From Armatimonadetes bacterium DC (GTDB lineage Bacteria; Armatimonadota; Fimbriimonadia; Fimbriimonadales; GBS-DC), in the NCBI GenBank assembly GCA_001442985.1, contig LDYB01000014.1:124001-188000 (forward strand): DNA of 64,000 nt, written 5' to 3'. A model generated the notes under the pieces. It saw nothing but the letters and a program-made list of their open reading frames with translations, was not told the origin of the DNA and searched no databases. A program made the position numbers and the translations under genes. Shown in pieces: positions 8,381 through 16,560 of the stretch. Position 1 is the first letter of the stretch, and every line of letters starts with the position of its first letter.

Positions 8381-9070
8381 ATGATGAAACGGCTTGGCTT
8401 TGCGACACTTGTGCTGAGTCTCGGCATTCTGAGCGCATCCTATGCCCAGCCTGCAGGTGCTGCAGGACTGGTCTGGCTGGATAACGCCCTGGAGTTTGAC
8501 TTGAACGGTGCTAATATCGTCACCTCGGGGGCAATCGGTACCACAATCAATATAAGCAACCAGGACCCCGTTTGCCTCAATAAGGATCCAAACACCCTCG
8601 ATGTACAACTGAACCTTGCCGCGCTGGTGGGCATTCCGGGCTTGCCAACGATTAACATCATTGGTTCCGCGAATGCCACAGGAGACGAGATTACATGGGT
8701 AGTCCCAGCGACAGACATAAATCTCTGTTTGCCCGCATCTCAAACTGGTCTCCCCGTTGATTTGCTCGTCAAACGCATCACTGGGGGACAGCTCAAGGTG
8801 CAGGCAACCATTCTCGGCTCGCCTTACTTTTCTACCGTCTGCAACCGGGACTTCTGGGTGCAGATGACGCCGATTGGGGGCAACGCTGCCAACTATCTGA
8901 ATCTGGAGTTGTATGCTTTCTGTGTGGAAAGCCCGCTCACGCGCATCAACGCTACTGTTCGGGACCTGAACTATGTGATTCACAGCGGTCCCGTCCCTGA
9001 ACCCGCCAGCATGGTTGCGCTGGGGACGGGTTTGGCGAGCCTGCTGGCATTGCGTCGGCGGAAGAAATAA
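8381..9070 (+). CDS. Secreted PEP-CTERM protein
   Basis: The true start is the ATG at 8381 after GGAGGAGG; the ORF track starts 26 codons too early. The 229-residue product has a signal peptide (MMKRLGFATLVLSLGILSASYAQ), a beta-rich core with four or more cysteines, and a PEP-CTERM tail. The tail has the VPEP motif, a hydrophobic segment and a terminal RRRKK. PEP-CTERM tails are processed by exosortase during export. The core is homologous by eye to the dockerin-like protein at 11011-11841 (shared QMTPIGG / QLTPTGG block and flanking cysteines). Function is unknown. Confidence 0.8.
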   Translation: MMKRLGFATLVLSLGILSASYAQPAGAAGLVWLDNALEFDLNGANIVTSGAIGTTINISNQDPVCLNKDPNTLDVQLNLAALVGIPGLPTINIIGSANATGDEITWVVPATDINLCLPASQTGLPVDLLVKRITGGQLKVQATILGSPYFSTVCNRDFWVQMTPIGGNAANYLNLELYAFCVESPLTRINATVRDLNYVIHSGPVPEPASMVALGTGLASLLALRRRKK

Positions 9071-9080
9071 CGCACTCTGC

Positions 9081-9109
9081 GCCTCTCCCTGCCCTGTGCA
9101 GGGAGAGGC
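9081..9109 (+). terminator. Hairpin after the PEP-CTERM gene
   Basis: GCCTCTCCCTGC pairs with GCAGGGAGAGGC over a five-base loop and is followed by TTTC. The T-run is short, so partial read-through into the next gene at 9127 is likely. Confidence 0.6.
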
Positions 9110-9126
9110 TTTCAGGAGGGTTTCTG

Positions 9127-10107
9127 ATGCGATACTTTCTCGGCATGCTGGGATTGTGCTGGGGGTTTAGTCTTGCATACAGCGACGGCTATCTCTGGCT
9201 CTCTGCCGCCTCCACAAGCCAGACGCCTCAGGTCTATCGCTTCAACCTGCGTACCGCTCAGATAGACCGAACCGTTTCCCCTGCACAGGTCAACGGCGTG
9301 CCTCCCTCGCCCGATTACACTCCATTTGCCTACGATGGTTCGGCGCTTTATCTGGGCGCCTATGATCAGGGGTTGTTTGCTCGCCTTCATGGCTACACGG
9401 GCAGTTTCCTGTCGGTTGGGGCATATGACTGGTGCAGCTGTTTCTTCGGGCATCACGGCTTGCGCGACGGGGCTGCGGCGGAAGGCGTTCTCTGGCGCGC
9501 GGCGCCACCGCACAATCCTGCCTACAGCTACAGCTATCTCGTCGCCACCGATCCAAACGGCGAGCTGGTGGAAATGCTCACCACCTTCGCCCAGAACTTC
9601 GCCCTCACCGGGCTGGAAAGTGTCAACGGTACGCTGTATGGGACAGGTTCTGGTCGCTTCGTGCGCATCAGGCGTGATGAACAAAACGACTGGCTTTTCC
9701 ATGTGGTGGACTACGCGCTGAGTGGCGTGCCCGCCAGCCATCAGCTGGGTGGACTGGCGTATGATCCGCTCTCACAAACGCTTTATATGGCGACTGCCTC
9801 GGAGAGCGAAGCGGCGCTCTGGTCAGTGCAGATTGATGACGCCCAGCAAATTGCCACAGCCAGTCTGGTCGCCCTCTTGCACGAGAAGGGCTACCCCCTG
9901 GGGAGCGTACCCACCGCCCTCACATGGGTTCCTGCCATACCCGGCGATGCAAACGGCGACGGCTGTACGGACGATGCAGACCTGTTGAATGTGCTTTTCA
10001 ATTTCGGCGGCGAGCATCTGGAATCCGATTTGAACCGTGACGGCGTGGTGGACGACGCAGACCTGCTGGAGGTTCTCTTCCAGTTTGGTCAGGGGTGTGG
10101 GAACTGA
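9127..10107 (+). CDS. Secreted protein with C-terminal dockerin-like doublet
   Basis: The 326-residue protein has a signal peptide (MRYFLGMLGLCWGFSLAYS) and a body with repeated strand-turn segments (GTLYGTGSGRF, LGGLAYDPLSQTLYMATAS) that suggests a beta-propeller-like fold. It ends in two EF-hand-like repeats, GDANGDGCTDDADLLNVLF and DLNRDGVVDDADLLEVLF. These repeats keep the calcium-loop acidic residues of type I dockerins. No cohesin partner is visible, so the repeats may instead be a surface or sorting module. It starts after CAGGAGG, 17 bp downstream of the preceding hairpin. Confidence 0.7.
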   Translation: MRYFLGMLGLCWGFSLAYSDGYLWLSAASTSQTPQVYRFNLRTAQIDRTVSPAQVNGVPPSPDYTPFAYDGSALYLGAYDQGLFARLHGYTGSFLSVGAYDWCSCFFGHHGLRDGAAAEGVLWRAAPPHNPAYSYSYLVATDPNGELVEMLTTFAQNFALTGLESVNGTLYGTGSGRFVRIRRDEQNDWLFHVVDYALSGVPASHQLGGLAYDPLSQTLYMATASESEAALWSVQIDDAQQIATASLVALLHEKGYPLGSVPTALTWVPAIPGDANGDGCTDDADLLNVLFNFGGEHLESDLNRDGVVDDADLLEVLFQFGQGCGN

Positions 10108-10143
10108 TTCTACCAGCCTTTTCAACGCCCCTCACACGCCGAC

Positions 10144-10174
10144 AAGCCCCCTCCTGCCCAGCCGGAGGGGGCTT
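10144..10174. terminator. Bidirectional terminator between convergent genes
   Basis: AAGCCCCCTCC pairs with GGAGGGGGCTT over nine bases and is followed by TTTA on the plus strand. It lies between the dockerin-like gene and the end of the convergent methyltransferase gene. Confidence 0.7.
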
Positions 10175-10935
10175 TACTTAATTGCCCACAGGCGCAGGGT
10201 ATGTCGCTCGCTTTCGCGCCAGCCTTCGGAACGATAACGCACGCATTCGGCAGGCAGCAGTCGCTCGCCTGAACTAACCCTGCGCTCTGGCGAGGCGGGA
10301 CGCCCATAAGTTTGAAAATGCGTCTCAGTGAACGCTTCCAGAATCAGCCAGCCGCCAGGTGCGAGCCACTCCCATGCACGCCTCAATAGCTCCCGCGAGA
10401 AGAAAAAGAAAAGGCACACCACCTCCGGCGGCTCTGGAGGTTGCCACACGCTCTGCTCTAAATCCACGCATATCCACTCAATCGGGGGGCTTTCAGGGGC
10501 GTAGCGCACTTGTAGCTGGCGTCCCCGCTCCAGCGCGTCGGGGAGTCGGTCTACAGCCATCACGCGACAGCCCCTATCGGCAAGATAGACTGCCTCGCGC
10601 CCGCTGCCACACCCTAAGTCCAGCACCAGCGGGGCGGGCTTCGGAAGGGCATGCTGTTCCAGGATCTCCTGCAAAAAGGCGTTCGGCTCCCACAGGCGGT
10701 AGCGAGCGCCAGGGGTTGGAGGCGGAACTGTGTCAGGTTCTACCAGGTGGGCGCGCCTGCCCCGTGCGTGCAGCCAGCCCAGCGCCCCATACGCCTCGAC
10801 ACATGCGTTCACCACCTTCACTGCGCGATGGGGCGGGGGCAACTCATGCTGGCGCGAAGCCAGCTCCGCCAATGGGATATACACCGTACTCCCCATCGGC
10901 TCACACACGCTCAGAAATGAGGTGGGGCACAACAT
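10174..10935 (-). CDS. Class I SAM-dependent methyltransferase
   Basis: The 253-residue protein carries the SAM-binding glycine motif VLDLGCGSGREAVYLA near residue 105, then VMAVDRLPDAL and a late LAPGGWLILEAF motif. This pattern is typical of TehB/UbiE-like class I methyltransferases. The first 60 residues (STVYIPLAELASRQHELPPP) recall the C-terminal half of a rhodanese domain, but no catalytic cysteine loop is present. The start at 10935 is supported by a TACACT -10 element eight bases upstream, which implies a leaderless mRNA. The substrate is unknown. Confidence 0.75.
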   Translation of the reverse strand: MLCPTSFLSVCEPMGSTVYIPLAELASRQHELPPPHRAVKVVNACVEAYGALGWLHARGRRAHLVEPDTVPPPTPGARYRLWEPNAFLQEILEQHALPKPAPLVLDLGCGSGREAVYLADRGCRVMAVDRLPDALERGRQLQVRYAPESPPIEWICVDLEQSVWQPPEPPEVVCLFFFFSRELLRRAWEWLAPGGWLILEAFTETHFQTYGRPASPERRVSSGERLLPAECVRYRSEGWRESERHTLRLWAIK

Positions 10936-10943
10936 CGGAGCAG

Positions 10944-10949
10944 AGTGTA
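10944..10949 (-). promoter_or_regulatory. -10 element of the methyltransferase gene (leaderless)
   Basis: Read on the minus strand, GGGTACACT places TACACT eight bases before the ATG. The site abuts the -35 box of the divergent secreted-protein promoter. Confidence 0.5.
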
Positions 10950-10954
10950 CCCCC

Positions 10955-10983
10955 TTGACAAACTACGCAAAATGTGCTATAAT
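10955..10983 (+). promoter_or_regulatory. Full-consensus sigma70 promoter
   Basis: TTGACA and TATAAT are separated by exactly 17 bp, with an upstream TGTGC extension to the -10. The gene at 11011 follows with AAAGGAGG as its Shine-Dalgarno sequence. This is the only promoter in the window with a perfect -35. Confidence 0.9.
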
Positions 10984-11010
10984 ATCTGCACACCGCAGGA
11001 AAGGAGGTCG

Positions 11011-11841
11011 ATGATGATGCGGATGACAAAGTGGTTCGGGATTGTTGCTACATCGGTCGTTCTGATGAGCGCGGTGTCCGCGCAGAACCTGGTAGACCGC
11101 CTGCGCGACGCGGGCAGTATGTCCTTCCAACTGGCTGATGCTGCGTACCGTATCACCCTGGGGTTTCCCGAAATAGGCTGCGACCGGCAGGAGTTTCGCT
11201 CGGGGAACCTCGGCGCTCAGGACCCGCTGAGCTTCACCTTCCAGTCGGGTACACTGAACTTTCAGGCGACGATTAACCAGTTGGTCAACTCCATCCAGAG
11301 CGACGCTGTTGTTAACTTCGTGGGTGCAGACCTGGGCAATAATGTGGTGGAATGGACAGTGGATCAGACATTCAACCCAACACTCTGCGTATCTATTTTT
11401 ATCGAAGGAACTGAGTATCGCTTTGAAATCGTTCGCGTGTATGGAAAGTTCCGCATGCAGGTGTCGGAAATCGACTGCGTGGACGATCCGCTGGGCATGC
11501 TGAACCGCCAGGTGAGCCTGCAGCTAACGCCCACAGGCGGGGATGAACACAACTACATGGGGTTTGACGGCTTCGTGCCCGATGGTCAGTGCACGACGCG
11601 CTACTTCTGCGCGATTGCGACGGCAAACACTCTACAGTATACCGCTTATGGCGGCGACTGCCCTGCTTGCCCCGGCAACGGCGATGTGGACGGCAACGGC
11701 TGCGTGGACGACGCCGACCTGCTGGCGGTGCTTTTCGCCTTCGGCAGCAGCGAGGCAGGCTGTGCCGATGTGAACAGCGATGGTGTTGTGGATGACGCCG
11801 ACCTGCTAACGGTGCTGTTCGCCTTTGGCAGCGGGTGCTGA
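11011..11841 (+). CDS. Secreted protein with C-terminal dockerin-like doublet, paralogue of the PEP-CTERM protein
   Basis: The start is the ATG run at 11011 after AAAGGAGG; the ORF track starts 22 codons earlier, inside the promoter. The 276-residue product has a signal peptide (FGIVATSVVLMSAVSAQ), a core resembling the protein at 8381-9070, and two terminal repeats, GDVDGNGCVDDADLLAVLF and DVNSDGVVDDADLLTVLF. The shared core includes VVEWTVDQTFNPTLC and LQLTPTGGDEHNYM. The strong promoter suggests an abundant product. Its function is unknown. Confidence 0.72.
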   Translation: MMMRMTKWFGIVATSVVLMSAVSAQNLVDRLRDAGSMSFQLADAAYRITLGFPEIGCDRQEFRSGNLGAQDPLSFTFQSGTLNFQATINQLVNSIQSDAVVNFVGADLGNNVVEWTVDQTFNPTLCVSIFIEGTEYRFEIVRVYGKFRMQVSEIDCVDDPLGMLNRQVSLQLTPTGGDEHNYMGFDGFVPDGQCTTRYFCAIATANTLQYTAYGGDCPACPGNGDVDGNGCVDDADLLAVLFAFGSSEAGCADVNSDGVVDDADLLTVLFAFGSGC

Positions 11842-12180
11842 ACCTCTTTTGGGAGCGCGGAAGCGCCGCTTCCGCACTCCCCCTCTGCTCTATAGCCTCC
11901 GAAGGGGTCGGGGGCTTTTGTTTTCGTCTGGCTGCCTTCTTGGAGTCGGCAAGCGCAGCGGTATATGCCGCAGGCAGGGCGGGTGGCGTATGCGGGTGGT
12001 GGCGAGTCAATTGGTTTACACGCGGCATGGTTAGCGTTCTGGCGTGTTGAGGCGTCGAGGCACTCAAGAGTCTTTTCAGCAGAGCCGCTTAAGTCCACCC
12101 CGACTGCCCCCTAAAAACTCTCGCCCATCGGGTATCCTTCTCCACGAAGCCATAATTATCAAGTAGAGGGAACAAAACCC
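11842..12180 (+). other. Intergenic stretch before glmS
   Basis: The stretch holds an imperfect hairpin right after the secreted-protein gene (GGGAGCGCGGAAGCG with CCGCTTCCGCACTCCC, about 11851-11881). It then has a second GC-rich fold ending in GGGGGCTTTTGTTTT near 11925, which is the likelier termination point. The glmS promoter is at 12133. No gene was found, and I see no match to the glmS ribozyme core. Confidence 0.5.
12133..12138 (+). promoter_or_regulatory. -10 element of glmS
   Basis: TATCCT in CGGGTATCCTTC lies 42 nt upstream of the glmS ATG. This TATCCT variant also occurs in front of pyrG, pckA and other genes in the window. Confidence 0.4.
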
Positions 12181-14013
12181 ATGTGCGGGATAACAGGCTA
12201 CATCGGACCGAGGCAGGCGATAGAGGTTGCGTTAGACACGCTCAAGCGGCTGGAGTATCGGGGCTATGACTCGGCGGGCGTGGCGTTCTGGAGCGGGCGC
12301 CAGCTGGAGGTGATGAAGCGGGCGGGCAAAATTCAGCAGCTCACGGAGCTGCTGAACGGCGTGGAGGCGCACGGGCTGGCGGTCTCCCACACGCGCTGGG
12401 CAACGCACGGCATCCCCAACGACCCCAACGCCCACCCTCACACCGACGAACAGGGCAAAGTCGCCGTCGTGCATAACGGGATTATTGAAAACTATCTGGA
12501 GCTGCGTCAGGAGTTGCTGGGGCGCGGGCATCGGTTCAGCTCCGAGACCGATACCGAAGTGCTGGCACACCTGATTGAAGAGCAGCTGCCCCTGTGCGAC
12601 TCACCCGAAGAGGCGGTGCGCCGCGCCTTACAGCCTGTGCGCGGCTCGTATGCGATTGCGGTGATGTTCGCCGAGTACCCCGACCGTGTGGTGGTGGCGC
12701 GCAACGACTCCCCGCTGGTGATTGGCTTGGGCGAAGGCGAAAACTTCATCGCCTCGGATATCCCCGCACTGCTGCCTTACACCCGAAAGGTCATCCTGCT
12801 GGAAAATGGCGACCTGGGCGTGGTAACGCGCGACTCGGTGCGCCTGTTCCGACTGGACGGCAGCCCTGTGGAACGCCCTCCTGTGGAGATCACATGGTCT
12901 GCCGAGGCTGCCGAAAAGGGCGGACACGAACACTTCATGATCAAAGAGATTCTGGAGCAGCCCGAAGCGGTGCGCGACACCCTGCGCGGGCGGCTCAAGC
13001 CCAACGGCGGCATCCAGTTCCCTGAGCTGAAGCTGGAAGTGGAGGACTGGCAGAAGTTTCGGCGCATCCTGATTGTGGCGTGCGGCACGGCGTATCACGC
13101 GGGTTTGATTGGCAAACATGTGCTGGAGCGCTGGCTCCGACGCCCTGTAGAGGTCTATTACTCCTCTGAGTTCCGCTACGGCGACCCGATTCTGCAGCCG
13201 AACACGCTGGCGATTTTCATCAGCCAGTCGGGTGAGACCGCCGATACGCTCGCCGCGCTCCGCCTGTGCCGCGAGGCGGGCTACACCACACTCGGAATCG
13301 TGAATGTGGTGGGCAGCAGCATCGCCCGCGAGTGCGACCATGTGATCTACACGCAGGCGGGTCCTGAAATCTCCGTTGCTTCCACCAAAGCCTACAGCAC
13401 GCAGGTGGCGGTACTGTACCTGCTGGGGCTGTATCTGTCGGCGATTAACGGCACGCTGCCGATGGCGACCTACTCGGAAGGGGCGAAGGGGCTGATGCAG
13501 TTACCGTCGCTCATCAGCCGCAGTCTGGAACGCGAACCCGAAGTGCGCGCGGTGGCTGAAGCGCTCCATCGCACGCATCTGGCGTTCTATCTGGGGCGGG
13601 GAGTGGACGCCTATGTCGCGATGGAGGGCGCCCTCAAGCTCAAAGAGATTGCCTACATCCCCACGCAGGAGCCGCCCGCAGGCGAGATGAAGCACGGTCC
13701 CCTGGCACTGGTGGAACCCGGCGTGATTGCGGTCTTCATCGCCTCGCAGGAGCGCACCCGCGAGAAACTGCTGGGCAACCTCAAGGAGATTAAGGCGCGA
13801 CAGGGCACGGTGTTTCTGGTGACCACTGAGGGCGACGATCTGTTGCCGCAGGAAGCGGACTACACGATTGTTGTGCCGCGCCCACCGATGGAGGAGCTCG
13901 CGCCGCTGGTGACGATCCCCATCCTGCAGTTGTTCGCCTATCATGTGGCGCGCCTGCGCGGATGTGAGATTGACCAGCCGCGCAACCTCGCCAAGAGCGT
14001 CACGGTGGAATAA
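12181..14013 (+). CDS. glmS: Glutamine--fructose-6-phosphate aminotransferase (isomerizing)
   Basis: The 610-residue enzyme makes glucosamine-6-phosphate, the first step toward UDP-GlcNAc for peptidoglycan. The nucleophile Cys2 follows the initiator Met (MCGITGYIG). The glutaminase domain covers about residues 1-220 and contains YRGYDSAGVAF and SHTRWATHG. Two SIS sugar-isomerase domains follow, with SQSGETADTLAALR, STKAYSTQVAVL, and the C-terminal signature PRNLAKSVTVE. The length equals that of E. coli GlmS. The next gene begins three bases after the stop. Confidence 0.97.
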   Translation: MCGITGYIGPRQAIEVALDTLKRLEYRGYDSAGVAFWSGRQLEVMKRAGKIQQLTELLNGVEAHGLAVSHTRWATHGIPNDPNAHPHTDEQGKVAVVHNGIIENYLELRQELLGRGHRFSSETDTEVLAHLIEEQLPLCDSPEEAVRRALQPVRGSYAIAVMFAEYPDRVVVARNDSPLVIGLGEGENFIASDIPALLPYTRKVILLENGDLGVVTRDSVRLFRLDGSPVERPPVEITWSAEAAEKGGHEHFMIKEILEQPEAVRDTLRGRLKPNGGIQFPELKLEVEDWQKFRRILIVACGTAYHAGLIGKHVLERWLRRPVEVYYSSEFRYGDPILQPNTLAIFISQSGETADTLAALRLCREAGYTTLGIVNVVGSSIARECDHVIYTQAGPEISVASTKAYSTQVAVLYLLGLYLSAINGTLPMATYSEGAKGLMQLPSLISRSLEREPEVRAVAEALHRTHLAFYLGRGVDAYVAMEGALKLKEIAYIPTQEPPAGEMKHGPLALVEPGVIAVFIASQERTREKLLGNLKEIKARQGTVFLVTTEGDDLLPQEADYTIVVPRPPMEELAPLVTIPILQLFAYHVARLRGCEIDQPRNLAKSVTVE

Positions 14014-14016
14014 CCG

Positions 14017-14910
14017 ATGCTCCCCTTTGCTGGCGTGGCGACTTTTTTGCGTGCCCCCCACCGCCCGCTGAACGAGTCGTGGCAGGCGGAGGTGGGCGTG
14101 CTGGGCGTGCCGTGGGACGGGGCAGTGGGCTATCGCCCGGGCGCGCGGTTCGCGCCGCAGGCGTTGCGCCTCGCCAGTCTGCGCTACCCCCTCTCGGAAC
14201 AGGGCTACTATCACCCCCTGCATGGCTACCGCCTGCAGGGCGTTCGCGTCGTGGACGCGGGCGATGTGGACACGCCCCCGATGGACTATGAGACAGCGTT
14301 CGCACGCATCACCGAATCGGCGCGGCTCCTGCGCCAGCGCGTGAAATTGCCCCTTTTTCTCGGCGGCGACCACAGCATCACCTTTCCCCTGTTGCGGGCG
14401 TTTGACGATGTGCCCGACCTGCATGTGGTACAGATAGACGCCCATCTGGATTTCACCGACGAGCGCGATGGGGTACGCTATTCCAACTCCAGCCCGTTCC
14501 GTCGCGCGGTGGAGGCGCTGCCGAACCTGACCCACATCACCACCGTTGGGCTTCGCGGCGTGCGGTTTGACCCCGAAGCGGTGCAGGCGGCGCAGGCACG
14601 GGGGCACACGCTCGTGTTTCGGGAGGCACTCCGTGAAGGGCACTCGCTGCCCCTGCCGTCGGGGAAGCCCGTCTACCTGTCTGTTGACGCCGACGCCCTG
14701 GACCCTGCCGTGCTACCTGCTGTCAACAGCCCCGAACCCGACGGCTTGAGTTTCCACGAGGCGGCGCGCGTGATTGCCGAAACGATTCGGAACAACACCC
14801 TTGTCGGAGTGGACTTCGTGGAGCTGACCCCCACCTTAGACCCTACACAGAACAGTGCGCTGATTGCCGTGCGCCTGCTGCTGGAGGTGCTTATCGCGCG
14901 CTTCGGCTGA
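14017..14910 (+). CDS. Arginase/agmatinase-family ureohydrolase
   Basis: The 297-residue protein has the metal-binding motifs of the family: FLGGDHSITFP, QIDAHLDFTDE and YLSVDADALDP. The N-terminus GVPWDGAVGYRPGARFAP is typical of agmatinase-like (SpeB) members, which release urea from agmatine or related guanidino compounds. The precise substrate cannot be decided. It lies three bases after glmS and probably depends on that transcript. Its last 20 bases overlap the end of the convergent hydrolase fragment. Confidence 0.85.
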   Translation: MLPFAGVATFLRAPHRPLNESWQAEVGVLGVPWDGAVGYRPGARFAPQALRLASLRYPLSEQGYYHPLHGYRLQGVRVVDAGDVDTPPMDYETAFARITESARLLRQRVKLPLFLGGDHSITFPLLRAFDDVPDLHVVQIDAHLDFTDERDGVRYSNSSPFRRAVEALPNLTHITTVGLRGVRFDPEAVQAAQARGHTLVFREALREGHSLPLPSGKPVYLSVDADALDPAVLPAVNSPEPDGLSFHEAARVIAETIRNNTLVGVDFVELTPTLDPTQNSALIAVRLLLEVLIARFG

Positions 14911-15616
14911 ACCCCTGACGCGGGACGGGCAGAATCAGATGGCTGGGGTAGCGTGCGCTCAGGTGAACTGTGTTCACCGCAGGGCGCGAAGCGGCGCTCT
15001 GGCGAAACGGCGTGGCGGTGTTCGGATTGGGGTCATAGCCCGGTGCGCTGCTGAAGGTGATATGCACACGCAGGCGATGCCCCCGATTCACAATCACGCT
15101 CAGGCTCCAGAGGTCTATCTGCAGGCGATAGACGCGCCCCCGCTGGAGCCACACCTCGCGCGAAAACGATTCGCGGAACCGCGCCCGCAATGCCCCCTCG
15201 CAGAGGTTGAACGAACGCCCATCGGGGTAGACATCGCACAAGCGCACGAAGAAGTCCGTATCAGGCGCGTCCGACTCCACCCATAGCACCGCCGAAACCC
15301 TGCCTGTGATTTCCAGGGGCGCGGGCAGTGGGTCGGTCGTGAAGACCAGCACATCGGGGCGCACCTCAATTGTGCGCTGGTCGCGGGGTCCTGCGGGCAG
15401 GTTCAGCTCGCGTCCGCCTACGGTGGGCACGGGATTGCGAGGGTCGTAGCGGGCGCTGAGCGTGCGCTGTGCCTGCGGGGGGCGCCAGCGGGCGGTTCCG
15501 TCGGCATGCAGATAAAGCGGCGTGGGGCGTGTCGGCACGGGCGGCCACTGACGCGCCGTGCGCCACTCGTTGCCCGGCGCGCGCGGGTCGCTGCAGTCGC
15601 CCATCACATAAGTATA
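14891..15616 (-). pseudogene. CocE/NonD-family hydrolase, C-terminal fragment
   Basis: Only the C-terminal jelly-roll (PepX_C) domain remains. It runs from about TYVMGDCSDPRAPGNEWR to the stop, with typical blocks GRVSAVLWVESDAPDTDFFVRL and RGHRLRVHIT. The alpha/beta-hydrolase domain with the catalytic serine is missing. The ORF continues upstream to 15997, but that part is antisense to the serpin fragment and is not hydrolase-like. The gene therefore lost its promoter and about two thirds of its coding region at a junction near 15605-15620. It should be inactive. Confidence 0.75.
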
Positions 15617-16483
15617 TGGGTTGACCAGCGGATCAAACCGAAGCCTGAATTCCTGCACACGCTCCTGAGCTACTACGAAACCCAGCTCTGGGGAACCGAT
15701 TTTCAAAATCCGGGACTTGCCGCGCGCCAGATTAATGACTGGGTTGCCTATCAAACACGGTCTGCAATTCGCGAGCTCTTTCAACCGAACGACTTTGCGG
15801 ATGAAGCGGGGAGCGCCGTGCTGGCAAACACCCTCTACCTTGATGGCACATGGGCAACGCCTTTCCCAGCCGCGAATACGAGACCTGGAAAATTCCTTCT
15901 GGAGACCGGCGAAGAGAAGACAGTCCCCATGATGCGCTCTGAGGAACGCGCCCTGTATTATATGGAGACGCAGGATTTTCAGGCGGTCGGGCTTCACTAT
16001 CGCGGTGAGGGTGAGCGATTCACTTTTTACCTGTTCCTACCCCGTGCATACCAAACTGTTGACTGGATGCGTGAACAATGGACGCCAGAAAACTGGGCTA
16101 AGTGGCGCCAGCAGTTCTCCTACCAAACTGGAACGCTTAGTCTGCCGCGCTTCCAGATACAGCAACACCATGACGACAACCTTCAGGACGCTCTCAAGAC
16201 GATGGGTATGGAGGTCGCCTTCGATTCAGAGCGAGCCAACTTCAGCCGAATAGCTGATATCACCGAGTACCAGATATGGATCGGGAAGGTGACTCAGAGG
16301 GCGGCGATAGACCTGAACGAATACGGAACGCGTGCGGTGGTATCGACAGGCGGCTTTTTTGAAGCAGTACCCCGCGGCAGACCGATTCGGCTCGTTGTCA
16401 ACCGCCCCTTCCTGTTCGCGATTGTCCACGAGGAGACAGGGATTGTGCTGGTGATGGGGATTATTCGCGATCCTGCCCCCTGA
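15608..16483 (+). pseudogene. Serpin, N-terminally truncated
   Basis: The frame shows serpin homology from SIWVDQRIKPKPEF to the end, including INDWVAYQTRSAIRELF, ANTLYLDGTWATPF, and the C-terminal RPFLFAIVHEETGIVLVMGI. The reactive-loop hinge AVVSTGGFFEAVPRGR is also seen, though it differs from the usual inhibitory E(E/K)GT(E/K)A pattern. The first 80-100 residues (helices A-C) and the start codon are missing. The upstream part of the ORF is antisense to the hydrolase fragment. It is most likely a remnant without function. Confidence 0.75.
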
Positions 16484-16514
16484 ACCCCGAATTCAGCCCT
16501 TAGAGCGGCAGGAG

Positions 16515-16553
16515 CCTCCCTTCCCGTGTCGAATCCCCTGCGGTGAAGGGAGG
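16515..16553 (+). promoter_or_regulatory. Hairpin that covers the dnaE Shine-Dalgarno sequence
   Basis: CCTCCCTTC at 16515-16523 pairs perfectly with GAAGGGAGG at 16545-16553, and the latter is the dnaE ribosome-binding site. The stem could lower dnaE translation. It could also end serpin-region transcripts, although its T-run is poor. Confidence 0.45.
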
Positions 16554-16560
16554 TTCTTGC

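Noticed and set aside
9127-11841. Cellulosome components
   Set aside because: The terminal repeats look like dockerins, but no cohesin, carbohydrate-active enzyme or scaffoldin is present, so a cellulosome is not supported.
12060-12180. glmS ribozyme
   Set aside because: The leader is short and lacks the conserved pseudoknot core. Only a simple -10 element is visible.
13501-14643. 380-residue minus-strand ORF
   Set aside because: It is antisense to glmS and the ureohydrolase gene.
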